From contig JAKITO010000002.1 of the NCBI GenBank assembly GCA_021648025.1, forward strand, positions 124,001 through 188,000: a DNA stretch of 64,000 bases, in the 5' to 3' direction. Position 1 is the stretch's first letter, and the number at the start of each line of letters is the position of its first letter. Shown one piece after another: positions 10,207-19,551 of the stretch. The notes under the pieces are model-generated. The model worked only from the letters and a program-made list of their open reading frames with translations. It had not been told where the DNA came from and made no database searches. The stretch is from Paracoccaceae bacterium. Its GTDB lineage: Bacteria; Pseudomonadota; Alphaproteobacteria; Rhodobacterales; Rhodobacteraceae. Position numbers and translations under genes: made by a program.

Positions 10207-11427
10207 TCATCGGTCAATCTCCCCGAAAACCACATCCATCGAACCGATGATGGCGGCGACATCCGCCAGTTGGTGTCCCACAGCCATATGATCCATCGCC
10301 TGCAAATGGGCAAATCCCGGCGCACGGATTTTGGCGCGGTAGGGTTTGTTGGAGCCATCCGACACGAGGTAGACGCCAAATTCGCCTTTGGGGGCTTCGA
10401 CCGCGGCGTAAATTTCGCCTGCCGGGACGTGAAAGCCTTCGGTATAAAGCTTGAAATGGTGGATCAGGCTTTCCATGTTGGTTTTCATGTCCCCGCGTTT
10501 GGGCGGAGTAAGCTTGCCCCGCGCAAGAATGTCGCCCTGGCCTTCGGGGGCGCGCAATTTGGTGATCGCCTGCAACATGATCGAGGTGGATTGGCGCATT
10601 TCCTCCATCCGCATCAGGTAACGATCGTAACAATCACCGTTTTTGCCGATGGGAATTTGAAAGTCAAATTCATCATAACATTCATAAGGTTGCGCACGGC
10701 GCAAATCCCAGGCCATGCCAGCCGAGCGGGCCATGACACCGGAAAACGCATAATCCAGAACGGTTTTTTCGTCAACAATGCCAATATCGACGTTACGCTG
10801 TTTAAAGATGCGGTTTTCGGTCAAAAGCGTGTCAATATCGTCCAGGAATGCCGGAAAACCCTTGGCCCATTCTTCGATATCGTCGATCAGCGCCGGGGGC
10901 AGGTCCTGATGCACACCACCGGGGCGAAAATACGCCGCGTGCAGGCGCGCACCACTGGCGCGTTCATAAAATATCATCAGTTTTTCACGCTCTTCAAAGC
11001 CCCAGACCGGCGGGGTCAGCGCGCCCACGTCCATGGCTTGGGTGGTGACGTTCAAAAGGTGGTTCAGGATGCGGCCAATTTCAGAATACAACACCCGGAT
11101 CAGCGAAGCGCGGCGCGGGATTTCAACACCCGTCAGCTTTTCGATCACCAGACACCAGGCGTGTTCCTGGTTCATCGTGCCGACATAATCCAACCGGTCG
11201 AAATACGGCAGGTTTTGCAGATACGTGCGCGATTCCATCAGCTTTTCAGTGCCGCGATGCAGCAGGCCGATGTGGGGGTCGGCGCGTTCAACAATTTCGC
11301 CGTCCAGTTCAAGCACCATCCGTAAAACGCCATGCGCCGCAGGGTGTTGCGGGCCAAAGTTGATGTTGAAATTGCGAATTTTCTGTTCACCGGTCAGGGT
11401 GTCTCCGCGCTGTCCTTCGTCCTTCAT
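10207..11427 (-). CDS. nuoD: NADH-quinone oxidoreductase subunit D
   Basis: 406 residues of the 49-kDa quinone-site subunit. [17 protein letters not shown] near the N-terminus is the family signature, including the quinone-binding His. Later conserved blocks include [15 protein letters not shown] and the C-terminal [12 protein letters not shown] at 11427 overlaps the nuoC stop by 4 bp (coupled translation). NuoC and NuoD are separate genes here, not fused. Peripheral arm, cytoplasmic side. Confidence 0.97.
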   Translation of the reverse strand: MKDEGQRGDTLTGEQKIRNFNINFGPQHPAAHGVLRMVLELDGEIVERADPHIGLLHRGTEKLMESRTYLQNLPYFDRLDYVGTMNQEHAWCLVIEKLTGVEIPRRASLIRVLYSEIGRILNHLLNVTTQAMDVGALTPPVWGFEEREKLMIFYERASGARLHAAYFRPGGVHQDLPPALIDDIEEWAKGFPAFLDDIDTLLTENRIFKQRNVDIGIVDEKTVLDYAFSGVMARSAGMAWDLRRAQPYECYDEFDFQIPIGKNGDCYDRYLMRMEEMRQSTSIMLQAITKLRAPEGQGDILARGKLTPPKRGDMKTNMESLIHHFKLYTEGFHVPAGEIYAAVEAPKGEFGVYLVSDGSNKPYRAKIRAPGFAHLQAMDHMAVGHQLADVAAIIGSMDVVFGEIDR

Positions 11428-12059
11428 GCGTCTTCCCCGGTTTTCTTTTCGTCACCAGGAAGGATATATTCCGCACCCTCCCAAGGCGACATGAAATCAA
11501 ACTGCCGGTATTCCTGAACCAGTGAAACCGGTTCATAAACCACCCGCTTTTCCACCTCGTCATAGCGCACTTCGGTATAGCCGGTAGTCGGGAAATCGCG
11601 CCGCAACGGGTGGCCGCGAAAGCCATAGTCAGTCAGCAGGCGGCGCAGGTCAGGATGGCCAGAGAACAGGATGCCGAACATGTCGAACACTTCGCGTTCA
11701 AACCAGTTGGCCGAAGGGTGAATGTCGGTGATTGACGCCACCATGTCATCCTCGCGAATACCCATGCGCAGGCGGATGCGGTGGTTTTGATACATTGACA
11801 GGAAATGATAGACCATTTCAAAGCGTTTGGGCCGTTCAGGGTAATCAACCGCCGTGATGTCGATCATGGTGGAAAACCGGCAGGTGGGATCAGCCTTGAG
11901 AAACTCGACAAAGCCGACGATATTGGCCGGGGCCACATTGATGTTCAGCTCGCCCCGGGTGACATCCCAGGCCAGCACGCAATCCGGGCGTTTGGCTTCG
12001 ATGTGGGCACCAAGGTCGCTTAGCGCATCGTTTGGTGCATCGTTTGGTGCATCACTCAT
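11424..12059 (-). CDS. nuoC: NADH-quinone oxidoreductase subunit C
   Basis: 211 residues of the 30-kDa peripheral-arm subunit. [16 protein letters not shown] followed by [10 protein letters not shown] is the family signature. The N-terminus contains a short internal repeat (APNDAPNDA) encoded by near-identical 12-bp units, a possible slippage site outside the conserved fold. It overlaps nuoB by 4 bp and nuoD by 4 bp. Confidence 0.97.
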   Translation of the reverse strand: MSDAPNDAPNDALSDLGAHIEAKRPDCVLAWDVTRGELNINVAPANIVGFVEFLKADPTCRFSTMIDITAVDYPERPKRFEMVYHFLSMYQNHRIRLRMGIREDDMVASITDIHPSANWFEREVFDMFGILFSGHPDLRRLLTDYGFRGHPLRRDFPTTGYTEVRYDEVEKRVVYEPVSLVQEYRQFDFMSPWEGAEYILPGDEKKTGEDA

Positions 12060-12577
12060 CTGGCAATGGTCCCCGTGCGTCGTATTTTGCGTTGCAATTG
12101 CAGTAATCCGTAAAGCAGCGCCTCGGCCGTGGGCGGGCAGCCCGGCACATAAATATCCACCGGTACAATCCGGTCACAGCCCCGTACCACCGAATAACTA
12201 TAGTGATAGTACCCGCCGCCATTGGCGCAGGAACCCATGCTCATCACATAGCGCGGTTCGGGCATCTGGTCGTATACCTTGCGCAAGGCGGGCGCCATCT
12301 TGTTGGTCAGGGTGCCGGCCACGATCATCAGGTCAGACTGGCGCGGACTGGCACGCGGCGCGATGCCAAAGCGTTCGGCGTCATAGCGCGGCATCGACGT
12401 GTGCATCATTTCGACCGCACAGCAGGCCAGACCAAAGGTCATCCAGTGCAAAGACCCTGTACGGGCCCAGTTGATCACATCTTCGGTCGACGTGATCAGA
12501 AAACCCTTGTCCTGCAAGGCCGCGTTAATGGCTTTCGTGGCGACCTCTTTATCGGCCTGAGCAGATGCTAGTCCCAT
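12056..12577 (-). CDS. nuoB: NADH-quinone oxidoreductase subunit B
   Basis: 173 residues carrying cluster N2, which reduces quinone. Ligands are seen in [29 protein letters not shown] and [14 protein letters not shown]. The start [11 protein letters not shown] at 12577 is preferred because AAAGG lies about 9 bp upstream and family N-termini begin here; an upstream ATG at 12598 would overlap nuoA by 31 bp without a ribosome binding site. The chosen start still overlaps nuoA by 10 bp. Confidence 0.96.
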   Translation of the reverse strand: MGLASAQADKEVATKAINAALQDKGFLITSTEDVINWARTGSLHWMTFGLACCAVEMMHTSMPRYDAERFGIAPRASPRQSDLMIVAGTLTNKMAPALRKVYDQMPEPRYVMSMGSCANGGGYYHYSYSVVRGCDRIVPVDIYVPGCPPTAEALLYGLLQLQRKIRRTGTIAR

Positions 12578-12933
12578 TCCAAAGCGCCTTTCTTCCATTC
12601 ATAGGCAAAGCCGATGGTCAAAATGCCGAGGAAGATCATCATCGACCAGAAGCCAGTCATGCTGATGTCCTTGAACGCCACGGCCCAGGGGAACAGAAAG
12701 GCAATTTCAAGGTCAAAGATGATGAACAGGATCGCCACCAGATAGAACCGCACATCGAATTTCATCCGCGCATCGTCAAAGGCGTTGAACCCGCATTCAT
12801 ACGCACTAAGTTTTTCCGGGTCGGGGTTGCGCACCGCCACCACCACCGCCGCCAGGATCAGCACAATGCCAAGCCCCGTGGCAACCGCAAAAAACACCAG
12901 AATGGGAAGGTATTCCCGCAACATATCTTCCAA
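12568..12933 (-). CDS. nuoA: NADH-quinone oxidoreductase subunit A (TTG start)
   Basis: 121 residues with three transmembrane helices and the conserved loop [21 protein letters not shown]. The start is set at TTG (12931-12933) because a strong Shine-Dalgarno AAAGGAG sits 6 bp upstream and the resulting 121-aa protein has the normal family length (reading [14 protein letters not shown]). An in-frame ATG at 12996 would add 21 residues and falls inside the predicted promoter. First gene of the operon. Confidence 0.94.
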   Translation of the reverse strand: MEDMLREYLPILVFFAVATGLGIVLILAAVVVAVRNPDPEKLSAYECGFNAFDDARMKFDVRFYLVAILFIIFDLEIAFLFPWAVAFKDISMTGFWSMMIFLGILTIGFAYEWKKGALEWD

Positions 12934-12972
12934 GGTCGGCTCCTTTCCAGCGAGCAATGTAGGCACGCCGTC

Positions 12973-13025
12973 AGTTGGCAGTATTAACCATAACATTCTC
13001 TACTCCTGCCAACTCAGAGGGTCAA
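12973..13025 (-). promoter_or_regulatory. Predicted nuo operon promoter with flanking inverted repeat
   Basis: On the minus strand TTGACC (13025-13020), a 17-bp spacer and TAGAGA (13002-12997) form a plausible sigma-70-type promoter whose start would lie about 55-60 bp before the nuoA TTG. The 9-bp arms AGTTGGCAG and CTGCCAACT (12973-12981 and 13006-13014) flank the -10 region and could be an operator or a leader hairpin. Predicted from sequence only. Confidence 0.4.
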
Positions 13026-13386
13026 CGGGGGCACATAGGGTTCTTCATGATAGATTCGGGTTGTGAAGAGGTAAATCCACACTCAATTTCAGGGAAATGA
13101 CGAAATTTCGTGGTTTGCCTTCAAATAAGGCCTGCCGCTTCAAAGGTGCATGAATCACACCTGTTTGGTAACCCGATTCCGGCGCGAAAAATCTGCATTG
13201 ATTTCGACCTATTGGGCTTCTGCCGGGAATTTCGGGGCCGGAATGTTCCGGGATGTTCGGGGATTCGCCCGCCATACGCACAATTTTTGTCATGGGACCT
13301 CAGAAATGAATATGGCCCCTTTGATTGGACCCAACAGTTACGGGCCACAAATTCGGTTGTGTTTCAATCCTTGTTCGGATCAGTTT
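13026..13386. other. Intergenic region between phnY and the nuo promoter
   Basis: About 360 bp with no convincing gene; short frames here have no homology I recognise. It contains a small inverted repeat CCGGAA-TG-TTCCGG (13238-13251). No clear intrinsic terminator for the phn operon is visible, so read-through from phnY into nuo cannot be excluded. Confidence 0.5.
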
Positions 13387-14850
13387 TCAGTTAGGCCAAG
13401 GCAGTGAATAGGTCTTTACGTTGGTAAAAAATTTCATTGCCTCGACCACGCCTTCCTTAACCGCGTTGCCGCTGTTCTTGATGCCGCCAAAGGGCGACAT
13501 TTCGATCCGGTAACCAGGTTGTTCCCAGATGTTGCAGGTGCCCACATCCAGCCCGTTGATATAGGCAATCGCGCGATTCAGATCGTTGGTGCAAACACCC
13601 GAGCTGAGACCGAACTTTGTCGAATTCGAGATTGCCATCACTTCGGTGTCATCGTCCGGGACCCGGACGATGGGAATGATCGGGCCAAAGGTCTCTTGCA
13701 TCACCAATTCGCTGTCATGGGGCACATGGTCCACCACAATCGGTGGCAAAAGCGCGCCCTGACGACCCGGATGATAGAGGATTTTTGCCCCGTCCTTTTC
13801 GGCCTGAAGGACCCGGTTTTCAAAAACCTCGGCCGCCTGGGCATGGATGACACACCCCAGTTCGGTCTTTGGATCCTGCGGATCGCCGAACCTGATCGCC
13901 CTGGCTTTTTCCAGAACCATTGGCACGAATCTATCGGCAATGCCTGCCTGAACCAGGATGCGTTTGATCGCAGTGCAGCGCTGGCCCGAATTCCCGGTGG
14001 CGCCGGCCACCGCAATTGTGGCGGCTTTTTCAAGATCGGTGTCGGACAGGTCGTTGCAAACAATCAAGGGATCATTGCCGCCCAATTCCAAAGCCTGACG
14101 CGTGTACCCTGCTTTTGAGGCGATCAGCTTACCGACCGGGACGCCGCCGGTGAATGTGATGATGTCGATGTTTTCATTCAATATCATCTCTTCGCCAATG
14201 TCTTTTGGCCAGCCGGTGACAATCTGAAACATTTCCGGTGGCAGCCCCGCCTCGTAGAGGATGTCTGCCAGGGCAATCGCGGTCAGCGGGGTCAGTTCCG
14301 TCGGCTTGCAGACCATACAGTTGTTGGTGGCAATGGACGGCGCAATCTTGTGGCTCACCATGTTCAGCGGGTGGTTAAACGGCGTAATCGCGGAAATTGC
14401 CCGCACCGGCTCACGCTTGGTGAAAATCTTGCGCTCTTTGCCGTTATGGGTCAGGTCACAGGAATAAATTTCACCATCGTCAATCAATGCCTGTTGTGAT
14501 GCGAACTGAAAAACGTCCTGCGCGCGCCTGGTTTCATAAATGGCATGCTGGTGGCAGACGCCAAGCTCCAACGTCAGCCATTTGGCAAGGTATTCGCGGC
14601 GTTCACCAATCAGAACACCTGCGCGCTGCAAAATCTGGCTGCGCTCATAGCGCGACAGTTTCGCCCGGTAATTCGCAGCAATCTCAAACGCTTTTCGTGC
14701 GTGTTCGCCATTGCCCGCAGGGACAGTGCCGATCACTTCGTCGGTGTAGGGATATTTGACCGGGATGACTTTGTCGGTAAAGACAATTTCGCCACCGATA
14801 CGCATACCTTCGTTGCGAATTTCACTTTGGGCCATGATCTGTTCTTTCAT
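13387..14850 (-). CDS. phnY: Phosphonoacetaldehyde dehydrogenase
   Basis: 487-residue aldehyde dehydrogenase. NAD(P)-dependent oxidation of phosphonoacetaldehyde to phosphonoacetate is assigned from family resemblance and from its place directly after phnA and phnW. Catalytic Cys is in [13 protein letters not shown], the general-base Glu in [11 protein letters not shown], and the cofactor-binding Gly motif in [14 protein letters not shown]. The substrate-pocket Asn region [11 protein letters not shown] is present. ATG at 14850 gives [11 protein letters not shown]; an internal ATG at 14835 (MAQSEI) is equally possible. It lies 27 bp after phnA. Confidence 0.9.
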   Translation of the reverse strand: MKEQIMAQSEIRNEGMRIGGEIVFTDKVIPVKYPYTDEVIGTVPAGNGEHARKAFEIAANYRAKLSRYERSQILQRAGVLIGERREYLAKWLTLELGVCHQHAIYETRRAQDVFQFASQQALIDDGEIYSCDLTHNGKERKIFTKREPVRAISAITPFNHPLNMVSHKIAPSIATNNCMVCKPTELTPLTAIALADILYEAGLPPEMFQIVTGWPKDIGEEMILNENIDIITFTGGVPVGKLIASKAGYTRQALELGGNDPLIVCNDLSDTDLEKAATIAVAGATGNSGQRCTAIKRILVQAGIADRFVPMVLEKARAIRFGDPQDPKTELGCVIHAQAAEVFENRVLQAEKDGAKILYHPGRQGALLPPIVVDHVPHDSELVMQETFGPIIPIVRVPDDDTEVMAISNSTKFGLSSGVCTNDLNRAIAYINGLDVGTCNIWEQPGYRIEMSPFGGIKNSGNAVKEGVVEAMKFFTNVKTYSLPWPN

Positions 14851-14877
14851 TTTACAGTGCTGCTTATTGTGTGCCGC

Positions 14878-16122
14878 CTACAGTGCCGCGGCTTGTGTCG
14901 CGTAAAAGAACGCATCAAAATTGCGAAGCACGGGGCGTTCGGGCAAAGGCAGAACACGATTACAGATGAAGGGTACTTCCTGCTCGGTCAACCCGCCATG
15001 GCTGCGCAGAGGCTCGTTCAGCGCGCCAAGGTCGTGGCGATGTTGCGATGTTCCGATACAGATGTTTTCGCCCGAAACCAGAATGATGTCACCAATCCGA
15101 TCCCCCGGGAGTTCAAAACGGGCAACCGCTTCGGCATTGCTCAGGACATCGGTGATGCCATCTGTGGCCCGCAGTCTGGCCATGATGTCATCCTGATCAG
15201 CATCTTCCGGAAGATAGGCCGTCGCAAATGATCCAAGTGCCCCGTGATGCACCACATAGGGGTCGGTAATCGGCAGGATCAGACGTGCCGCCGCTTTGCC
15301 AAGCCAGTCGTCAAGAAGGTCCTGAACATAGACAACCGAAGGGCTGCCGTCAGCGTGATGCTTGGGTTTCATGCCGTGGTCGGCGGTAATGACAATCGCA
15401 GCCCCCATCGCGTCCAGCTCGGTCAGGTACCGGTCGAACATCTCATAGAATGATTTGGCCTCGGCCCGATCAGGCGCATACTTGTGCTGAACATAGTCGG
15501 TCGTGGTCAGGTACATCACATCCGGTTTCCATTCACGAAGCAGTTTCACACCGGCGCCAAAGACAAACTCTGAAAGCTCCGCAGAATAGACCTCAGGCTG
15601 CGCCATTCCCAGCCATTTGCTGGCTTCGGCCTGACCGTGCTGCTGCGCCGTCGAAGTGTCAGACTTTTCGGCCGAAAAACACTTGGCGCGGTCATCGTCA
15701 AAAGCCAGGCCAGCCCCAAGCAAAGCGCGCAGTTTGTCTTTTGCGGTGACAATGGCCACCCGTGCTCCGGCATCGTAGAACTGCTTGAAAAGGGTCGGGG
15801 CGCGCAGGAAACGCACATCGTTCATCATCACTTCTTCGCCGGTTTCCGGTTCGTAAAGATAATTGCCGCAAATGCCGTGCACAACAGGCGGGCGACCAGT
15901 GGCAATCGACAGATTGTTCGGGTTGGTGAACGAAGGCACAACCGAATGCGCCAGACGGTCGGTGCCGGTTTCACGCATGCGCTTGAGGGTTGGCATCAGG
16001 CCGTCAGCAATTGCCGTATCCAGGTATTCGGGTTCACACCCATCAAGACAAATCGCAATGGCGCAGGTTTTCGGAATGCAATAGGCGCGCCCGTTCGCGA
16101 CGACAGGAGATTGAATGGTCAT
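14878..16122 (-). CDS. phnA: Phosphonoacetate hydrolase
   Basis: 414 residues, alkaline phosphatase superfamily, which cleaves phosphonoacetate to acetate and phosphate with two zinc ions. Metal and nucleophile residues are in AIAICLDGCEPEYLD (Asp) and SFTNPNNLSIATGRPP (the nucleophilic Thr). Other ligands are in AIVITADHGMKPKHH and the late SHGGLTEQEVPF. AAAGGA lies 7 bp before the ATG. It sits 19 bp after phnW in the operon phnW-phnA-phnY. Confidence 0.92.
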   Translation of the reverse strand: MTIQSPVVANGRAYCIPKTCAIAICLDGCEPEYLDTAIADGLMPTLKRMRETGTDRLAHSVVPSFTNPNNLSIATGRPPVVHGICGNYLYEPETGEEVMMNDVRFLRAPTLFKQFYDAGARVAIVTAKDKLRALLGAGLAFDDDRAKCFSAEKSDTSTAQQHGQAEASKWLGMAQPEVYSAELSEFVFGAGVKLLREWKPDVMYLTTTDYVQHKYAPDRAEAKSFYEMFDRYLTELDAMGAAIVITADHGMKPKHHADGSPSVVYVQDLLDDWLGKAAARLILPITDPYVVHHGALGSFATAYLPEDADQDDIMARLRATDGITDVLSNAEAVARFELPGDRIGDIILVSGENICIGTSQHRHDLGALNEPLRSHGGLTEQEVPFICNRVLPLPERPVLRNFDAFFYATQAAAL

Positions 16123-16141
16123 AAGGAATTCCTTTGTATGT

Positions 16142-17329
16142 TCATGCAGCCAGTCTGGCGCGTTCTTTCAGGGCCAGAGCAGGTGGGGTTGCGTCACTTA
16201 CGCCCATCTCATCCAGCGATTCTTTGGCCGCGACAACCACCTGCCGCATTACAGTCGCGTCCATCTGTCCAATACACCCGACCCGGAAACTGGCAACCAA
16301 AGTCAGCTTGCCGGGATAGATGATAAATCCCTTGTTCTTCATCAGCCCGTAGAAGCGGTCAAACACAAATTTCTCATCCGCGGGGCAGAAGAAGGTCACG
16401 ATGATCGGTGACATCCAGCGATCCTTGAGCAGTGTTTCAAAGCCCAGCTTGCGCATGCCTGCAACCATCACATCGCGGTTTTTGGTATATCGATTGCCGC
16501 GCCCCGCGACACCGCCCTCAACCTCGTGACAGCGCAGAGCCTCAAGAAACGCCGCGACCACATGCGTGGGCGGGGTAAACCTCCATTGGCCGGTTTTTTT
16601 CATATGTGCCCATTGCGCATGCACATCAAGACATAGTGAATGGCTGTTGCCCCTGGCCGCTTCCAGTTCGCTTTTGCGACCGATGATGAAACCGAAACCG
16701 GGCACACCTTCGATACATTTGTTGGCCGAGGACACCATTGCCTCATAGCGAATGTCTGCAACCTTCAATTCAATCGCGCCAAAGGCGGACATCGAATCTA
16801 TCAAAAGCTTGCGCCCCGCAGCATGGGTTACTTCGGATATCTCTTCGACCGGGTTGAGGATGCCGCTGGAGGTTTCACAGTGAATGGCAACAACATGCGA
16901 AATCGCCGGATCATCCGCCAGAATCTGCGCCACCTCTATTCCGCGCGGCGGCAGGTAATCGCCCTTGTTGAGAACGATATGCGCGCGGCCGAGGTATTGC
17001 AGCGTTTGCAACGAGCGCATGCCATAGGCACCATTGGCCAGAACCAGAGCCTTGCCATCGCGCGGAATGAACGACGCCAGCATTGCCTCAACCGAAAACG
17101 AACCTGACCCTTGCATTGGGACACAATCAAAATCTTCCGCCCCAGCGCCGAGCATCTTCAGAAGGCGCGAACACATCTCTCGGGTCATTGCGCGAAAGTC
17201 ATCATCCCAGCTCCCCCAATCGCGCAGCATCGCTTTTTTGACTGCATAAGAAGTGGTCAGCGGACCCGGCGTCAACAGATAGGGCTCACCCAGAAGAGGA
17301 GGTTCAATTTGTGTGTTTGGAGCGGTCAT
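16142..17329 (-). CDS. phnW: 2-aminoethylphosphonate-pyruvate aminotransferase
   Basis: 395-residue class-V PLP aminotransferase that converts 2-aminoethylphosphonate and pyruvate to phosphonoacetaldehyde and alanine. The N-terminal LLTPGPLTTSYAVKKAML is the PhnW signature, and the PLP Lys is in VSSANKCIEGVPGFGF. First gene of the phnWAY operon; together the three enzymes make a complete 2-AEP to acetate plus phosphate route. No transporter or phn regulator is adjacent, so uptake genes must be elsewhere. Confidence 0.94.
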   Translation of the reverse strand: MTAPNTQIEPPLLGEPYLLTPGPLTTSYAVKKAMLRDWGSWDDDFRAMTREMCSRLLKMLGAGAEDFDCVPMQGSGSFSVEAMLASFIPRDGKALVLANGAYGMRSLQTLQYLGRAHIVLNKGDYLPPRGIEVAQILADDPAISHVVAIHCETSSGILNPVEEISEVTHAAGRKLLIDSMSAFGAIELKVADIRYEAMVSSANKCIEGVPGFGFIIGRKSELEAARGNSHSLCLDVHAQWAHMKKTGQWRFTPPTHVVAAFLEALRCHEVEGGVAGRGNRYTKNRDVMVAGMRKLGFETLLKDRWMSPIIVTFFCPADEKFVFDRFYGLMKNKGFIIYPGKLTLVASFRVGCIGQMDATVMRQVVVAAKESLDEMGVSDATPPALALKERARLAA

Positions 17330-17652
17330 TGCAGATCTCTGAAGTGGTTTTCAAAAGCACCTTTGCCGGAAATCCACCTATATGTGAAATTACAAATAGC
17401 AATCATTGCATAGGCTCAGGTTATAGCTCGGCTAAAGACGGAACCCCATGCGTCACAGCCAATTGCAAGCCTTTTGCGCATTTGGGCGGTTCCTGATCTG
17501 CGGATCCACCTTGACCACTGGCCCCATTGACCACTGGCCCAGACCGGGGTCTGGGCCAATCACGAAGCAATTTGGTATTTGATACTTCTGTCCTGTCGGT
17601 TGTCGGTTGTCTGTGGCAAAATCATTCAGGGCATCGAACCCGGAACTTTGGA
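17330..17652. promoter_or_regulatory. phnW upstream region with palindrome and repeats
   Basis: 323 bp without a gene. It holds an 11-bp inverted repeat GCAAT-C-ATTGC (17399-17409), about 70 bp upstream of phnW and a candidate regulator site. It also holds a 14-bp direct repeat TTGACCACTGGCCC (17511-17524 and 17527-17540) and an 11-bp-arm palindrome TGGCCCAGACC-GG-GGTCTGGGCCA (17535-17558). The last could fold as a hairpin after the ABC exporter gene but lacks a T-run. The phnW promoter must lie here. Confidence 0.45.
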
Positions 17653-19461
17653 CTAGGCCACGTCTTCATCCATCTGCTGACGGTTCCACAGATGCGCATA
17701 CCGCCCCGACCGGGCCAGCAACGCGTCATGGGTGCCACGCTCGACAATCTCGCCTTGCTCCAGCACGATGATCTGGTCGGCTTCGGCGATGGTGCTAAGA
17801 CGATGGGCGATGGTAATGACAGTGCGCCCCTGCCCGGCCCGCATCAGCGCGTCCTTGATCTCGGCTTCGGTGTCGCTGTCCAAGGCACTGGTCGCTTCGT
17901 CCAGCAGCAATATGGCCGGGTTCTTCAGCAGGGTCCGGGCAATCCCCACCCGTTGCTTTTCACCGCCCGAAAGTTTCAATCCCCGTTCGCCCACCTGGGT
18001 GTCATAGCCTTCGGGCAAGGTGACGACAAAGTCATGGATCTGCGCATCCCGTGCGGCTTGTTCGATCTGATCCTGGGTGGCGCCCTCAAGCCCATAACCG
18101 ATGTTATAGCGGATGGTGTCGTTGAACAGCACCGTATCCTGCGGCACCACACCAATCGCCGCGTGCAGACTCGAAAGGCTGACATTGCGCACGTCCTGCC
18201 CGTCGATCTTCAACGCGCCGGACGTCACATCGTAGAACCGGAACAACAGCCGCCCGATGGTTGATTTGCCTGACCCGGTGGCGCCGACAATCGCCACGGT
18301 CTGACCGGCGGGCACCTCCAGCGACACGCCCTTAAGGATTTCCCGCTCGGGGTCATAGCCAAAGCGCAGGTCCACCAGCTCAATCCGCCCGCCATTGATT
18401 TTCAGATCCGGGGTTCCGGGGGCGTCTGCCACTTCGGCCGGTTGCTCCAGCAGATCGAACATCTCGCCCATATCGACCAGACTCTGGCGGATTTCACGGT
18501 ACACTGTTCCCAGAAAGTTCAGCGGCACCGTTATTTGCACCATATAGGCGTTGACCATGACAAAATCGCCCACCGTCAGGTCGCCGTTTTGCACGCCGAT
18601 AGCCGCCAGAACCATCACCCCGACCAAACCGATGGTGATCAGCACCGATTGGCCAAAGTTCAGGAACGCCAGCGTATAGGCGGTTTTCAACGCCGCCGCC
18701 GCATAAGCCCGCATCGACACGTCATAGCGTTTCGCCTCGCGCTCTTCGGCGCTGAAATATTTGACGGTTTCATAGTTCAGCAGGCTGTCGATGGCCTTTT
18801 GATTGGCGGCCGTGTCGGCCTCGTTCATCTCGCGACGCAGCTTGACCCGCCATTCGGTGACGGCAAAGGTAAACCAGACATACAGCCCGATGGTGACCGA
18901 GACGATGGCCAGATACCAGGCATCAAACAGCACCGTCAGGATGATCGCCACCATCACCAGCTCAAGGATCAGCGGGCCAAGGCTTAGCAACATGAAGCGC
19001 AGCAGGAATTCAACGCCTTTGACGCCGCGTTCAATGATCCGGCTAAGCCCGCCGGTCTTGCGGGTGATGTGATAACGCATCGACAATTGGTGAATATGGC
19101 GAAACGTCTCCAGCGCCAACTGGCGCAGGGCGCGTTGGGCAACCGGGGCAAAAATGGCGTCGCGCAATTGCTGAAACCCGATCGTCATCAGCCGGGCCAT
19201 ACCGTAAGCCACCGTCAGACCGATGGCGCCCAGGGCCAGCACCGGCACGCCTTCGTCAGCCAGGGCATCAACGGCGCCTTTATACAGGATCGGGGTGCCG
19301 ACAGCGATCAGCTTGGCCAGCACCAGCATGGCCATGGCCAGCACCACCCGCTGACGGGTGCTCGGCTTGTCACGAGGCCAGAGATAGGGGGCCACCCGGC
19401 GGATGGTGCGCCATCCGGATCGCGTTTCGTCCCGCCCGGGGGCGGCTTTGTCAACGGGCAT
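17653..19461 (-). CDS. Atm1-type (ABCB/HMT1-like) ABC exporter, fused permease and ATPase
   Basis: 602 residues. Six transmembrane helices span about residues 40-330, containing NYETVKYFSAEEREAKRYD, the signature of the Atm1/ABCB7 family that exports glutathione-related sulfur or metal compounds. The ATPase domain has Walker A GATGSGKST, signature LSGGEKQR, Walker B ILLLDEATSALD and switch His IAHRLST. Acts as a homodimer in the inner membrane. AAGGA precedes the ATG. A heavy-metal/glutathione-conjugate exporter or Fe-S maturation role is inferred from family. Monocistronic or weakly linked to the upstream LysM gene (90 bp gap). Confidence 0.88.
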   Translation of the reverse strand: MPVDKAAPGRDETRSGWRTIRRVAPYLWPRDKPSTRQRVVLAMAMLVLAKLIAVGTPILYKGAVDALADEGVPVLALGAIGLTVAYGMARLMTIGFQQLRDAIFAPVAQRALRQLALETFRHIHQLSMRYHITRKTGGLSRIIERGVKGVEFLLRFMLLSLGPLILELVMVAIILTVLFDAWYLAIVSVTIGLYVWFTFAVTEWRVKLRREMNEADTAANQKAIDSLLNYETVKYFSAEEREAKRYDVSMRAYAAAALKTAYTLAFLNFGQSVLITIGLVGVMVLAAIGVQNGDLTVGDFVMVNAYMVQITVPLNFLGTVYREIRQSLVDMGEMFDLLEQPAEVADAPGTPDLKINGGRIELVDLRFGYDPEREILKGVSLEVPAGQTVAIVGATGSGKSTIGRLLFRFYDVTSGALKIDGQDVRNVSLSSLHAAIGVVPQDTVLFNDTIRYNIGYGLEGATQDQIEQAARDAQIHDFVVTLPEGYDTQVGERGLKLSGGEKQRVGIARTLLKNPAILLLDEATSALDSDTEAEIKDALMRAGQGRTVITIAHRLSTIAEADQIIVLEQGEIVERGTHDALLARSGRYAHLWNRQQMDEDVA

Positions 19462-19551
19462 TCACATTTCCTTGTCTTGAGCCATGAGATAGGCATGCAA
19501 CCTGTAAATGACCAGAGCTAAAGCCCGGTACCAGAACCGAAGCCGGGAAAA

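Noticed and set aside
13026..13386. Small open frames between phnY and nuoA as genes
   Set aside because: Overlapping frames on both strands, no ribosome binding sites and no family similarity.
13387..14850. PhnY as the missing aldehyde dehydrogenase of the guanidino-acid island
   Set aside because: It is encoded 24 kb away, directly behind phnA and phnW, and fits phosphonoacetaldehyde dehydrogenase.
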